The notes below the pieces were generated by a model, which saw nothing but the letters and a program-made list of their open reading frames with translations, ran no database searches and had not been told where the DNA came from. A stretch of DNA of 64,000 nt from CAYNFR01 sp964396595 (GTDB lineage Bacteria > Bacteroidota > Bacteroidia > Chitinophagales > Saprospiraceae). Positions 28,300-36,992 of this stretch are shown one piece after another (position 1 is the first letter of the stretch; the number at the start of each line of letters is the position of its first letter). The translations under genes and the position numbers were made by a program. The DNA lies in assembly GCA_964396595.1 (NCBI GenBank), contig CAYNFR010000004.1:1-64000 (forward strand). The letters are read 5' to 3'.

Positions 28300-29229
28300 C
28301 TACTCCTTTTCTTTCATGTCCGGCTTCAATAGTCTTAACGTCAGGCCCAGCTCATGTGATCCATTACTATAGGTCTGAAATTGATGTGTCGTAATATTAT
28401 AGCTGTAATTAAATCCGAACATTCCCGTGCGCCCACCGACCAAAAAACCCACACGCTTCTCGCCCTCAATTGTATAATTAAGTCCTGTAACTAAGCTCTC
28501 TCCAAGAAAACTAGCCACTACATTTACGTCCACATGAAAAGGTGTGAACATGAAGCGCTTAGCATACACAGTAGGCGTTATCACTACGTCCTTCTCTGGA
28601 ATACGATGTCTGTATCCGAGTGTAGCTATGAATGCCATATCTCCTTTCGTATCGTCGCTGAATCCACTGACCTTGGTACTTAATAAGGCCGGTAGTGTGA
28701 CACCATAAATGAGTTTGTCCATATAAATGCCATAAATTCCGAATCCCGCATCTACAAAAGAATTACCGTCCATACGTCTGATAATCTCAGGGTCATTAAT
28801 GTTAACTAAGGGGTTTGACAATTCTGACGAATTCAACCTATGTTGTAAAAATTCCCCCATCAACCCAAATCCGATCTTGTTATTAGGTGATTCAATCTTG
28901 TACGATAACATTAAACCACCCCTATTGGTATTAAAAGCAGCAAATTGATCTGTCATGCCCAATACACCTATTCCTATATTGTTACCAAGCGCTCCTTCGA
29001 AGCCTATTGTCATCGTTCTTGGAGATCCCGGAAAAGAAGCATATGTGTTGCGATAATTCGCAGTGACTTGACCTGCTTCTTCTAGTCCTGCAGCACCTGG
29101 ATGTAATAAATACGGTGTCAGTTGATATTGTGTATATATACTACGCTCTCCGATCAATCTCGTCTGAGCATAACCCATATTGAAACCCAATACAACTATT
29201 GCAATTATTAAAAGATTACGAAGATTCAT
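28300..29229 (-). CDS. PorP/SprF-family partner protein of the adjacent type-B substrate
   Basis: A PorP/SprF-like outer-membrane barrel of about 309 residues. The ATG at 29229 gives a normal signal peptide (NLRNLLIIAIVVLG, ending GYAQ). An ATG at 29292 directly follows the upstream stop and is possible, but adds 21 polar residues. The mature protein begins with ERSIYTQYQLTPYLLHPGAAG, the family's N-terminal pattern, then has barrel strands and a GGRTGMFGFNYSYNI hairpin. It directly follows a gene with a CHU_C type-B sorting domain. Such SprB-SprF pairs are known, the SprF-like protein being needed for secretion of its neighbour. It is the last gene before a strong terminator. Confidence 0.9.
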   Translation of the reverse strand: MNLRNLLIIAIVVLGFNMGYAQTRLIGERSIYTQYQLTPYLLHPGAAGLEEAGQVTANYRNTYASFPGSPRTMTIGFEGALGNNIGIGVLGMTDQFAAFNTNRGGLMLSYKIESPNNKIGFGLMGEFLQHRLNSSELSNPLVNINDPEIIRRMDGNSFVDAGFGIYGIYMDKLIYGVTLPALLSTKVSGFSDDTKGDMAFIATLGYRHRIPEKDVVITPTVYAKRFMFTPFHVDVNVVASFLGESLVTGLNYTIEGEKRVGFLVGGRTGMFGFNYSYNITTHQFQTYSNGSHELGLTLRLLKPDMKEKE

Positions 29230-29292
29230 CGTGTTTAATTGTAGCATATGGCTTAAACGATTTTTACTCTTTACAATATCTCCGGTTATCAT

Positions 29293-32115
29293 TTATCGCA
29301 ATATTGTAACTGTTCCTCTGAATAGATCTCTATTTCCCGCTGAACCTGTCTGAAGAACCCACATATACCCGCCTTCATTTAATGGTGCACCGGATAAATC
29401 TGTCCCTCCCCAATCATTGTTATAATTACTTGCTTGATATACTAGCTTACCCCATCGGTCATAAATCTCAATTTGATTGGGTCTATTCTGACCTCTTCCC
29501 AGACAGCCTATTTCAAATACATCATTCATACCGTCTCCATTGGGCGAGATAATTGACCTTCCTATGCACTCATCAGTTGGCAAAGTGCTACAAGGCACAT
29601 CTATATTATTAAATGTCATTTGGCAACCTATGTTATCGGTAACTATAACTGTCAGGTTATTAATATTAGTTAGACCTGTTAATCTTCCACCTGAAGAAAT
29701 ATTGCCATTACTTGTCATAAAAGTATAAGGCGCTTCTCCTCCACTTACATTAAGTTGTAGGGTGCCTGTGTTTACATCATCCGGACAAGCTATCGCTTCG
29801 ACACTATCCAATATGATCATATCCGCGGCATCAGATATTGTATAAGAACCTCCGTCAGTGCATCCCTCAGAATCACTAACTGTGACGGTGTATGACCCGC
29901 CTGATAGATTGGTCACATTTGCCTGCGCAGGAAGTCCTCCACTCCACGCATATGTATAACCCATACCAGACCCTCCGGTAGCGGTAAGAGATATACTTCC
30001 CCCTCCCAGACAATTCATACCCATTACTTGTGCAGTAATGTTGATCGGATCGGGACTAACGACAGTAAAACTACGGGTAGTCACTACACTGTCCTCGTCT
30101 GTTACCCTGAGTGTATACGTACCGCCAGCCACACCGACTAAATTACAAGAGGTGGAGACTTCACTATTTGATTCATCCGTCCATCTACACATCACAGCAC
30201 CCACCATACCTGTAAAATCCACAGCTACCGCTCCGTCTCTATCTCCATCACATGTAGTATTGGTAATAGTTATCAAATTAATATTTCTATCTGCTGAACA
30301 ACTGTCAATAATAACCGTACCTGTTACAAGCGTTGGTATAAGTGGTTGACTTTGTCCGCCGATGACTTCCACATTACCTCCGTTACTACCCACAAATGCG
30401 ATCATCGTACTCTGTCCTGAGTCACATGCCGCAAGTGCTTCATAACACACTTGGAAAATGCTCGTCCCATCCGGCACACTTTGACCCGCAGTAGGCGTCC
30501 ATACCAATCTTAATTGTCCAGCATTAACTAAGTTGAAATTCGAACTACCACCTGTTAAATTCGGCAAATTAAAATTTTGTTGACGTACATGTCTCAGCAC
30601 AGCTTGATTCCACTCGATGGTGAACCCCAGTCCATTGATGTTATTGAAGTTTCTAACAGTAATATCTACACACGTAGTGTCTCCGGACCTCACTCTTGTA
30701 TTACTACTGCGCAATTCTACTTGATTGGCCGCAGGATCTTCACCGATGGTTACAGAACCATCTCTGACGAAAAAGTCTGTCGGTAGACCAGATTCAGTGG
30801 AAACCTCTATCGGGAAACCTCCAAGGTTTATAAATCCAATGGGGCTGCGCTGTCCGACACTACCAACCACGCTAAAGCACAATTCAAACATCACGGCATC
30901 ATCTGCCAAGGTGACAAATGGTGTGTTATTATCAGTTGTCCATAAGACTCTCAATTCGCCATTGGCTGCATTTGTTGCTCCTGCCTCGACATTATTGACT
31001 CCACGGGACCTTATTTCTCTGTATCTTAAAATAGATGCATCAAATCCTACGCCTAATTGAAAAGCTGCGATGCCAGTGAAATTCTTGGTGGTAATAGGAA
31101 CACAAATACTTGTATCACTACCCGTGAACAAATTGCCGGCAATAAAACCTACACCGATCTCTTGACCGCCGCCACTACCTACTGTCACTCTGCCTGATCT
31201 TACAAAAAATGGTAGAGAGACACCGGATTCATTTGCCACTTCGACAGGAACTGGTTGGTTAACTATTTCGATATTGGTCGAACTGCCGGTATTTCCGATC
31301 ACATCAAAGCAAATGTCAAATACGGATGCATTGTCTGCTAGACTCACACCATTGTTCTCTAGAAACCATACAAATGAAAGAGCTCCATTCTCGGCAGACA
31401 TGCTGTTTGCTGCCACTCCGGGTAATCCTTTTGGGGCCAGTCTAGTAAATCTCAATATACTTGGATCCCAACGAAGAGAACCTTGAATACTGCCTATATC
31501 TGTAAAATCTCTAACTATAACAGGAACACAAAGTTCTGTACCTTGAGAAGCACTGACATCTTCGATTATGATACCGACTCCGTTCTCATTTCCGCCGCCT
31601 CCGCAATTACCATTATCTATTCTAGCGACCCCGCTAATCCCATTCACTTGTAGCAAATCAAAACCGGCATTCACTACTTCAGTTGTCAATGGTCTGTTAG
31701 CAAACATAATTTCTGTGGAACTACAGTTAGCTCCGGCTGCAAATAATCTCAATGTAAACAGTCTTGTATTATTAGGCAGTGTCCGAGGCTCTGTACTCGT
31801 CAAACTCCAACTTACAGTAAGCTCACCATCTTTTACTACAGCAGCACCGGGCGGGGTTCCTATATTGCCGGCTTCACTAAATTGATCCAAGGCTGAAGTG
31901 ACATTCTCAATAGAGCTAAAGTTGAACACTTCAGGATTCCAGTTCAAAGAGAACTGCATAGATACGATATTCGTAAAGTTAGAAACAAGAACATCGATAT
32001 CTACGAACTCACTTGTTGCGCGAGCAGTATCACTTGTTAATCTTAATTCTAACTGTGCATTTACAGATTGCCCAATTATCAATAAGAAGGTAAGTAGAAA
32101 AATTACTTTAGACAT
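29293..32115 (-). CDS. Four-cohesin-like, SprB-repeat T9SS type-B surface protein
   Basis: A 940-residue secreted protein with a signal peptide (1-20). Four tandem modules of 130-150 residues (about 21-168, 180-313, 320-458 and 464-605) share a cohesin-like pattern: a V/I-x-V-R-N-F-T/N-x-I strand, then F.L.W...L.F..., an NG.L..VW strand and an F.LCF.V strand. Next come three SprB-like repeats (about 610-840, with TCDGDRDGAV and GGSYTVTVSD). The end (850-940) is a gliding-motility-associated CHU_C domain (SPNGDGMNDVFEI, then IYDRWGKLVYQ), a type-B sorting signal. It abuts its PorP/SprF partner. The tandem modules suggest a scaffold for dockerin-bearing neighbours, which is an inference; they could be plain adhesin modules. 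Confidence 0.85.
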   Translation of the reverse strand: MSKVIFLLTFLLIIGQSVNAQLELRLTSDTARATSEFVDIDVLVSNFTNIVSMQFSLNWNPEVFNFSSIENVTSALDQFSEAGNIGTPPGAAVVKDGELTVSWSLTSTEPRTLPNNTRLFTLRLFAAGANCSSTEIMFANRPLTTEVVNAGFDLLQVNGISGVARIDNGNCGGGGNENGVGIIIEDVSASQGTELCVPVIVRDFTDIGSIQGSLRWDPSILRFTRLAPKGLPGVAANSMSAENGALSFVWFLENNGVSLADNASVFDICFDVIGNTGSSTNIEIVNQPVPVEVANESGVSLPFFVRSGRVTVGSGGGQEIGVGFIAGNLFTGSDTSICVPITTKNFTGIAAFQLGVGFDASILRYREIRSRGVNNVEAGATNAANGELRVLWTTDNNTPFVTLADDAVMFELCFSVVGSVGQRSPIGFINLGGFPIEVSTESGLPTDFFVRDGSVTIGEDPAANQVELRSSNTRVRSGDTTCVDITVRNFNNINGLGFTIEWNQAVLRHVRQQNFNLPNLTGGSSNFNLVNAGQLRLVWTPTAGQSVPDGTSIFQVCYEALAACDSGQSTMIAFVGSNGGNVEVIGGQSQPLIPTLVTGTVIIDSCSADRNINLITITNTTCDGDRDGAVAVDFTGMVGAVMCRWTDESNSEVSTSCNLVGVAGGTYTLRVTDEDSVVTTRSFTVVSPDPINITAQVMGMNCLGGGSISLTATGGSGMGYTYAWSGGLPAQANVTNLSGGSYTVTVSDSEGCTDGGSYTISDAADMIILDSVEAIACPDDVNTGTLQLNVSGGEAPYTFMTSNGNISSGGRLTGLTNINNLTVIVTDNIGCQMTFNNIDVPCSTLPTDECIGRSIISPNGDGMNDVFEIGCLGRGQNRPNQIEIYDRWGKLVYQASNYNNDWGGTDLSGAPLNEGGYMWVLQTGSAGNRDLFRGTVTILR

Positions 32116-32121
32116 AACAAC

Positions 32122-32155
32122 ACATTAGTGTATTAATTAGCAAAAATACTAATGT
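32122..32155 (-). promoter_or_regulatory. Promoter with flanking inverted repeat for the four-cohesin-like gene
   Basis: An exact minus-strand TATTTTTG (32148-32141) lies 26 bases before the ATG at 32115. It sits between ACATTAGT (32122-32129) and ACTAATGT (32148-32155), a perfect 8-base inverted repeat. Such placement fits an operator that controls access to the promoter. Confidence 0.5.
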
Positions 32156-32236
32156 TTTTGAAAAGCGCGTATCTTAATTCCCGCCTTAAGTCTCGAACAT
32201 TAGTCAAATAAACGGTAACACCAACTAAATATTCTA

Positions 32237-35200
32237 TCAAAAGACAACCATCTTTTTGGTCAAAGATCTATGTTGCGTTTTTATCATATAGTAGTAGATA
32301 CCCTTATTCAGATTATAATTGACGCGATTAATCTTCATGCTATGACTTCCGCGGTCTTGGGTCACACTCGATCTATGAATAATCTCGCCATTCATATTGA
32401 TTATATTGAATTCAACCAATCCGGTCTCCGCCAAATAATAATCAATGGTAGTCTCTTCATTGAATGGATTGGGAAAATTCTGAAACAACTTAAATCCTTC
32501 AAGCTCTTCGATTTCTGGTCTCAGAACTATTTGCTTCGCAACATACTCAGAGGTATATAACTCATTACTCCAATTTGCGTTTAACTCAACTACCCCAGAT
32601 GCGATTTTATCATAGAAATCTATATGTAGAATAGCGATATCGGAATCAAGTTCATAATTCGTGCTATTGTACCAAGTCAAATAGATCATATCTCCTTTTA
32701 TATGTATCATATCTGAATCAAATCTTGGCAGTGTACTGCCAATATCTTTTATTCGACCAATATCACCAATCCTCAATGCCAGCTGCATGCCGGAACATTC
32801 TTGAGCACCGGTAGGGTAAATAGCAATGGATGATCCTTCATTCTTCAGAACAAAGTCATATGTTGATAGCGATCTAGGTCGTGCTATTTTACTGTTCGCA
32901 ATGGCATTCTGATCAATATCGCCAAGCTTGATAGCTCTAAAATTAGCTCCTATCATATCGGATTGAATATTGTCAATGTGATAAGCTGATGTTTGAATCC
33001 ACGGATTCACAAGATCTTTTGGCATTTTATTTTCTGGTACAAATATCCATGAAGCGCCACCAGGCAATGCATCAATTAGTCCTAGTAACAATCTTCTTAT
33101 CAAAACCAGATCACTAGAAGTAATCGATTGACTGCCATTTACATCAGCCGCTATATAAGAAGCTGCATTGTCAAATGGTCTGACGCCCAATATGTGTCTC
33201 TGAATTAACACAAGATCCAATGTTGATACGCCATTGGTGTAGTCATCATTTTTCTTTGCCAATACCTGTAGGTTCTGCCCCGCTCTCAATTCTTCAAAAG
33301 CATAAGATCCATCGTGGGAAGTATTGAATCTTCTTGATGCTAAACCAGCCCCTAGACTTACGTCAACTTTCTCCACAGGAATCCCAGCACCTGTTTTTAC
33401 CTCTCCTGATAATCGAACCATGCCTGCTCCAAATCCACAGCTGGCATTTCCATCCCTGATGTCAACAAATGAAATACAGCTTGACACATTTCCTGCTGCA
33501 TCAATAGCGCTTACTTCTACCTGTCTTACACCTAAATCTTGGCAAGTAAAATTTAATAAAGGTAGAAATGCGCCTGTCGATCCGGCTCTTCTGATACCTG
33601 TACTAGGTGCACTATCACAGTTATCCGTAATAGATGAAACAAAATCTCTCGCAGTAAGTGTAAGAATAATCGTAGAGTCGGCGGTTGGTCTCGGGATATC
33701 TCTCACTAAAGAGTTACAACTCACCAGAGGCGGCGTTTTATCTCTCAACGCAAAGTCTCTCGAAGCTACAGCGCTATTTCCACAATCATCCGTGACTGTA
33801 AACGAAATGCGATATTGACCAAAATCCAGTGCTCTGGAGAGCGTTCTTCCTGCAGTGGTATTAATAATAGTAATCGCATTAGCTCCATCAACTATATCAA
33901 GTTTATACGTCCAAGTCAATTCTGCTATATCTAAACATTCGTCAGTAGCAAGACCTGTAATATCGACAAATGCCCGACAATTCGATTGATCCTCTTGAAT
34001 AACAATATCAGCAACATTTGTCTCAAATCTTGGAGGGCTTGTATTAGACAGTGTTATGGTTTGGACATGCGTCCATCTGGCTGTTGGATCAGCCGGAAAT
34101 CTGCACCAGTCTACCACAGTCCAAGTACGTTGGATTCTCTTACAGGCTTCTCCAACGTTCGTGAAGATACGCGTATCTATGGGCTCAGAAGCGATAACAT
34201 TAGAACAAGGTAATTGCTGTATAAGATTGTCTTTCTCTGCTTGTGTAGCAGGTGCTTCAATACAACTATTAACTATCCTGTCTGCCGGCCAACGTATGTT
34301 TCCAAGATTGAAGATCGCGACGGGAGCAAACTGTATTCGCTTCGTACAGATCACTTGCTCAACACCGGTATAGTTTAATACCCACTCAACATCAATAAAT
34401 CCGTTGCCACAGATATTTATATTTCTGGCTTTTTCTCGTACTTGTGGAACGAGTGCATTGGCTATACATGTATTATTTGTGGTAATCGTCGGCGGTGCTA
34501 GCGTGTTAATATCATAGGTATCATAAAGATCACAATTTTGTGTAGTAATCTCCGCTCCACAATTTATCTGCGGACCCGCACCTTTGTATTGCACATGTAC
34601 CTCTGCCATACAGATATTGCTGTACCCAGCATCATCAATCACCTGGAGTTCGACCATGATGATCTTACCTATATCTTCACAACAGAATTTTACGCTGTCA
34701 TCCCAGTCAAGAGAGCTTCCGCAAGAGCTAGTAGCTCTATCCATTCGACGAATCTTCATAGAGACTATTGATCCGCATTCATCAAAACTTCCATCATCGA
34801 TACTACGGGCAAAAACCTTTCCGACCAGATCATCATTGAGCGCTACTACTGTTTCGCCATCACAAATCGCCCTAGGCTCCGAAGTATCTCTGACCTCTAT
34901 ATCAAATTCACATTGGGCTGTATTATTACACACATCTCGCACCACATATCTCACTCTGCTAGTACCTATTGGAAAAGGTCTCGCGACATTTGATCCCGGA
35001 TTTCTTGTTCCACCGAATGCAACAAAATCACTTGCGCCGGCGTCACGAACAAAAATGGTATATGACCAGCTACTGCATTCATTAGCTGCAACACTCGGCG
35101 AGCTTAAGGTCACCATAGCGGTACATGTGGAGGGATTGGCTGACAAGCCTCGTTGGGCAGCGCAGCCAGAAGTAATCATAACATTATTATCAACCACTTT

Positions 35201-36145
35201 TATAACTTGATGCATTATCCGCGTACCGCCGCTACACCAATCAAGTATCACCCAGGTTCGCACTATCTTATATGCTGCGCCACAAGACTCTAGTATCTGG
35301 TCAGAGTAAGTCATTTTTAGATTACATAAACCTCTCTCTACGAATAAGCTATCACGTAAGTCAAATAATGATCGTCCATCTATGTTAGGCAACGCGTTTA
35401 ACCCCATCTGTTCACGATGCGTATTTGCTGAGCCTAACAAATGTTGAACTGTAGGGTATGGTCCTGTACATGGCAAGGCAGCATTGTCTTGGTAGTTCTT
35501 GGGAGGTGAAATTCTGCTGAGATCCAGCTCACGATAATAAAAGGTATCTCGACAAGACTTTTTAATAACAACATTGTTTTGCGTCACAGCATATTCGACA
35601 ATGCGGGTAGTTGAGAACCCTGAAGTGCATGTCGTCTGTCTTACATCCATTATGTTAATGTCGACCGTCCGATTTCCACAATTATCAACCAGATCACGTT
35701 CAATTTGTGTTTTAATATAACCACGAAGGATCTCTATATCTGAGCCCGTGGTACAATCTAGCGTATCTCTACCTATACAAAAAACTTCCGGTGGAAGCTT
35801 GTCTTCTATTTTTAAGATGGATTGACATCTGAGCGCCGGATTACTTGTAAGAAATATCGTCGCTGTAATGTATTGATCAACATGGACGCTTGTTAATCTT
35901 GGTGCTGAATTAATGGTTCGTCCCGACTGATCTCTTAATTCTATTGTGTATGAGCACGATGGCGCATTCGCTTCAAATGCTTCTAACAGCATATCTGACG
36001 AAATAAAAGCCTCACACATGGCATTAACAGAGACGTTTATCGTGTCATTACAGTTAAAATGACATTGCCCCTGAAGGTTGCCCACACTGACGAACATCGC
36101 GTACAGACCCGCCAGAATAATTTTTACTTTCTTCATCAAACTCAT
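32237..36145 (-). CDS. Second giant T9SS protein with dockerin-like module
   Basis: A 1302-residue secreted protein with a signal peptide (about 1-27, ending LQGQ; Met4 at 36136 is an equally good start). The N-terminal 900 residues are Cys-containing HYR/Ig-like repeats with VVDWC and ILDWCSGG motifs. Then come a carboxypeptidase-regulatory-like module (RLSGEVKTGAG), a dockerin-like pair (about 968-1032; second loop DVNGSQSITSSD with Ser at one Ca position), a weak cohesin-like module (about 1090-1190) and a T9SS type-A sorting domain (QNFPNPFNEE to the C-terminus). The module order equals that of 23124-27776. It follows the response-regulator gene and ends 121 bases before the four-cohesin-like gene. 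Confidence 0.87.
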   Translation of the reverse strand: MSLMKKVKIILAGLYAMFVSVGNLQGQCHFNCNDTINVSVNAMCEAFISSDMLLEAFEANAPSCSYTIELRDQSGRTINSAPRLTSVHVDQYITATIFLTSNPALRCQSILKIEDKLPPEVFCIGRDTLDCTTGSDIEILRGYIKTQIERDLVDNCGNRTVDINIMDVRQTTCTSGFSTTRIVEYAVTQNNVVIKKSCRDTFYYRELDLSRISPPKNYQDNAALPCTGPYPTVQHLLGSANTHREQMGLNALPNIDGRSLFDLRDSLFVERGLCNLKMTYSDQILESCGAAYKIVRTWVILDWCSGGTRIMHQVIKVVDNNVMITSGCAAQRGLSANPSTCTAMVTLSSPSVAANECSSWSYTIFVRDAGASDFVAFGGTRNPGSNVARPFPIGTSRVRYVVRDVCNNTAQCEFDIEVRDTSEPRAICDGETVVALNDDLVGKVFARSIDDGSFDECGSIVSMKIRRMDRATSSCGSSLDWDDSVKFCCEDIGKIIMVELQVIDDAGYSNICMAEVHVQYKGAGPQINCGAEITTQNCDLYDTYDINTLAPPTITTNNTCIANALVPQVREKARNINICGNGFIDVEWVLNYTGVEQVICTKRIQFAPVAIFNLGNIRWPADRIVNSCIEAPATQAEKDNLIQQLPCSNVIASEPIDTRIFTNVGEACKRIQRTWTVVDWCRFPADPTARWTHVQTITLSNTSPPRFETNVADIVIQEDQSNCRAFVDITGLATDECLDIAELTWTYKLDIVDGANAITIINTTAGRTLSRALDFGQYRISFTVTDDCGNSAVASRDFALRDKTPPLVSCNSLVRDIPRPTADSTIILTLTARDFVSSITDNCDSAPSTGIRRAGSTGAFLPLLNFTCQDLGVRQVEVSAIDAAGNVSSCISFVDIRDGNASCGFGAGMVRLSGEVKTGAGIPVEKVDVSLGAGLASRRFNTSHDGSYAFEELRAGQNLQVLAKKNDDYTNGVSTLDLVLIQRHILGVRPFDNAASYIAADVNGSQSITSSDLVLIRRLLLGLIDALPGGASWIFVPENKMPKDLVNPWIQTSAYHIDNIQSDMIGANFRAIKLGDIDQNAIANSKIARPRSLSTYDFVLKNEGSSIAIYPTGAQECSGMQLALRIGDIGRIKDIGSTLPRFDSDMIHIKGDMIYLTWYNSTNYELDSDIAILHIDFYDKIASGVVELNANWSNELYTSEYVAKQIVLRPEIEELEGFKLFQNFPNPFNEETTIDYYLAETGLVEFNIINMNGEIIHRSSVTQDRGSHSMKINRVNYNLNKGIYYYMIKTQHRSLTKKMVVF

Positions 36146-36148
36146 AGC

Positions 36149-36170
36149 TAAAGACGTTTGTCCGTCTTTA
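36149..36170 (-). promoter_or_regulatory. Hairpin immediately upstream of the 36145 start
   Basis: TAAAGACG (36149-36156) pairs perfectly with CGTCTTTA (36163-36170) around a 6-base loop and ends 3 bases before the ATG. There is no T tract, so control of translation or protection of the 5' end is more likely than termination. Confidence 0.45.
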
Positions 36171-36194
36171 ACATTTTCAATACAGGGATATATC

Positions 36195-36203
36195 GGGGGG
36201 GGA
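36195..36203. repeat. Nine-base G homopolymer between regulator and giant gene
   Basis: An uninterrupted run of nine G on the plus strand (C on the transcribed minus strand), about 50 bases before the ATG at 36145 and 19 bases after the response-regulator stop. Tracts of this length can change by slipped-strand mispairing. Confidence 0.7.
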
Positions 36204-36221
36204 GAGTCCTAATCCTGTCCG

Positions 36222-36932
36222 TTACACTAACTGATGATCTATGGCAAATTTTATTAAGTTAACCGTGTTTCGCACACCTAACTTTCTCATGATGTTTTTC
36301 CTATGAACGCCTACTGTCTGATCGCTGATATATAATTGCTCTGCGATTTCTTTGTTATTTTTTGCCTTGGTGATGAGCGCTAATATTTCTTGTTCTCTTC
36401 TAGTGAGCTTTTTCTTTAATAAAAAACGATCCTCGAATGGATGTGGATTATTAAGAGGGTTGCTGTTTTTCTGTGGTGTGATCTGTAGACCACTTGCCAA
36501 GAAAGTATTGCCTATAACCAATTCGTTTACGCATTCTACTAATTCAGCTGAATCATTGAACTTACTGTAATATCCGTCTGCACCATTTTGAAATGCTTGC
36601 TTTACAAATTTATGATCGACATACCCTGTGACTACGCATAGGCGAAGCTTCTTGTGCAACTTCTTTATTTCTGTAATCAGCCCCAATGCATCTTGATCAG
36701 TGAAATTCAACTCCATGAAAACTATGTCAACGTCAGATTCCTCAAGTGAATCCAATAAATCGGTAGCACTTATCGCACGACCAACTACTTTAACTTTCGG
36801 ATAGTCAATTTCCTCGAGCATTCGCTCAAAGCCATCCATGAATAACTCTTGAGTATCTGCTAAAATCGCATTAAGTGGTGTCATTAATTGGTGATTGTGT
36901 ATCAAATAATAATTGTGAGACATCTTGTCCAC
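36222..36932 (-). CDS. NarL/LuxR-type response regulator with Glu at the phosphoacceptor site
   Basis: A 236-residue regulator (a start at Met17, 36884, is also plausible and removes a tail absent from usual receivers). The receiver spans about residues 21-140, the linker to about 170, and the LuxR/GerE helix-turn-helix follows (LTRREQEILALI, then NKEIAEQLYISDQTVGVHRKNIMRKL). In the receiver the beta-3 Asp is replaced by Glu74 (VFMEL, where VLMDL is usual). The first acidic pair is Asp26-Thr27 instead of Asp-Asp. The switch Thr (VVTGY) and Lys (YYSKF) remain. It probably works without phosphorylation, possibly locked on. Its position upstream of the T9SS cluster suggests it controls those genes; this is inferred. 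Confidence 0.9.
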   Translation of the reverse strand: MDKMSHNYYLIHNHQLMTPLNAILADTQELFMDGFERMLEEIDYPKVKVVGRAISATDLLDSLEESDVDIVFMELNFTDQDALGLITEIKKLHKKLRLCVVTGYVDHKFVKQAFQNGADGYYSKFNDSAELVECVNELVIGNTFLASGLQITPQKNSNPLNNPHPFEDRFLLKKKLTRREQEILALITKAKNNKEIAEQLYISDQTVGVHRKNIMRKLGVRNTVNLIKFAIDHQLV

Positions 36933-36992
36933 GATTATTGAGACAAAACCAATGCCAAAGTTCTACAAAAACCTGATAGTTAAAACATTTAT

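Noticed and set aside
23124..36145. Long similar giant genes as a recent tandem duplication
   Set aside because: The shared motifs are limited to the C-terminal modules and the N-terminal repeats are diverged, so old paralogy fits better.
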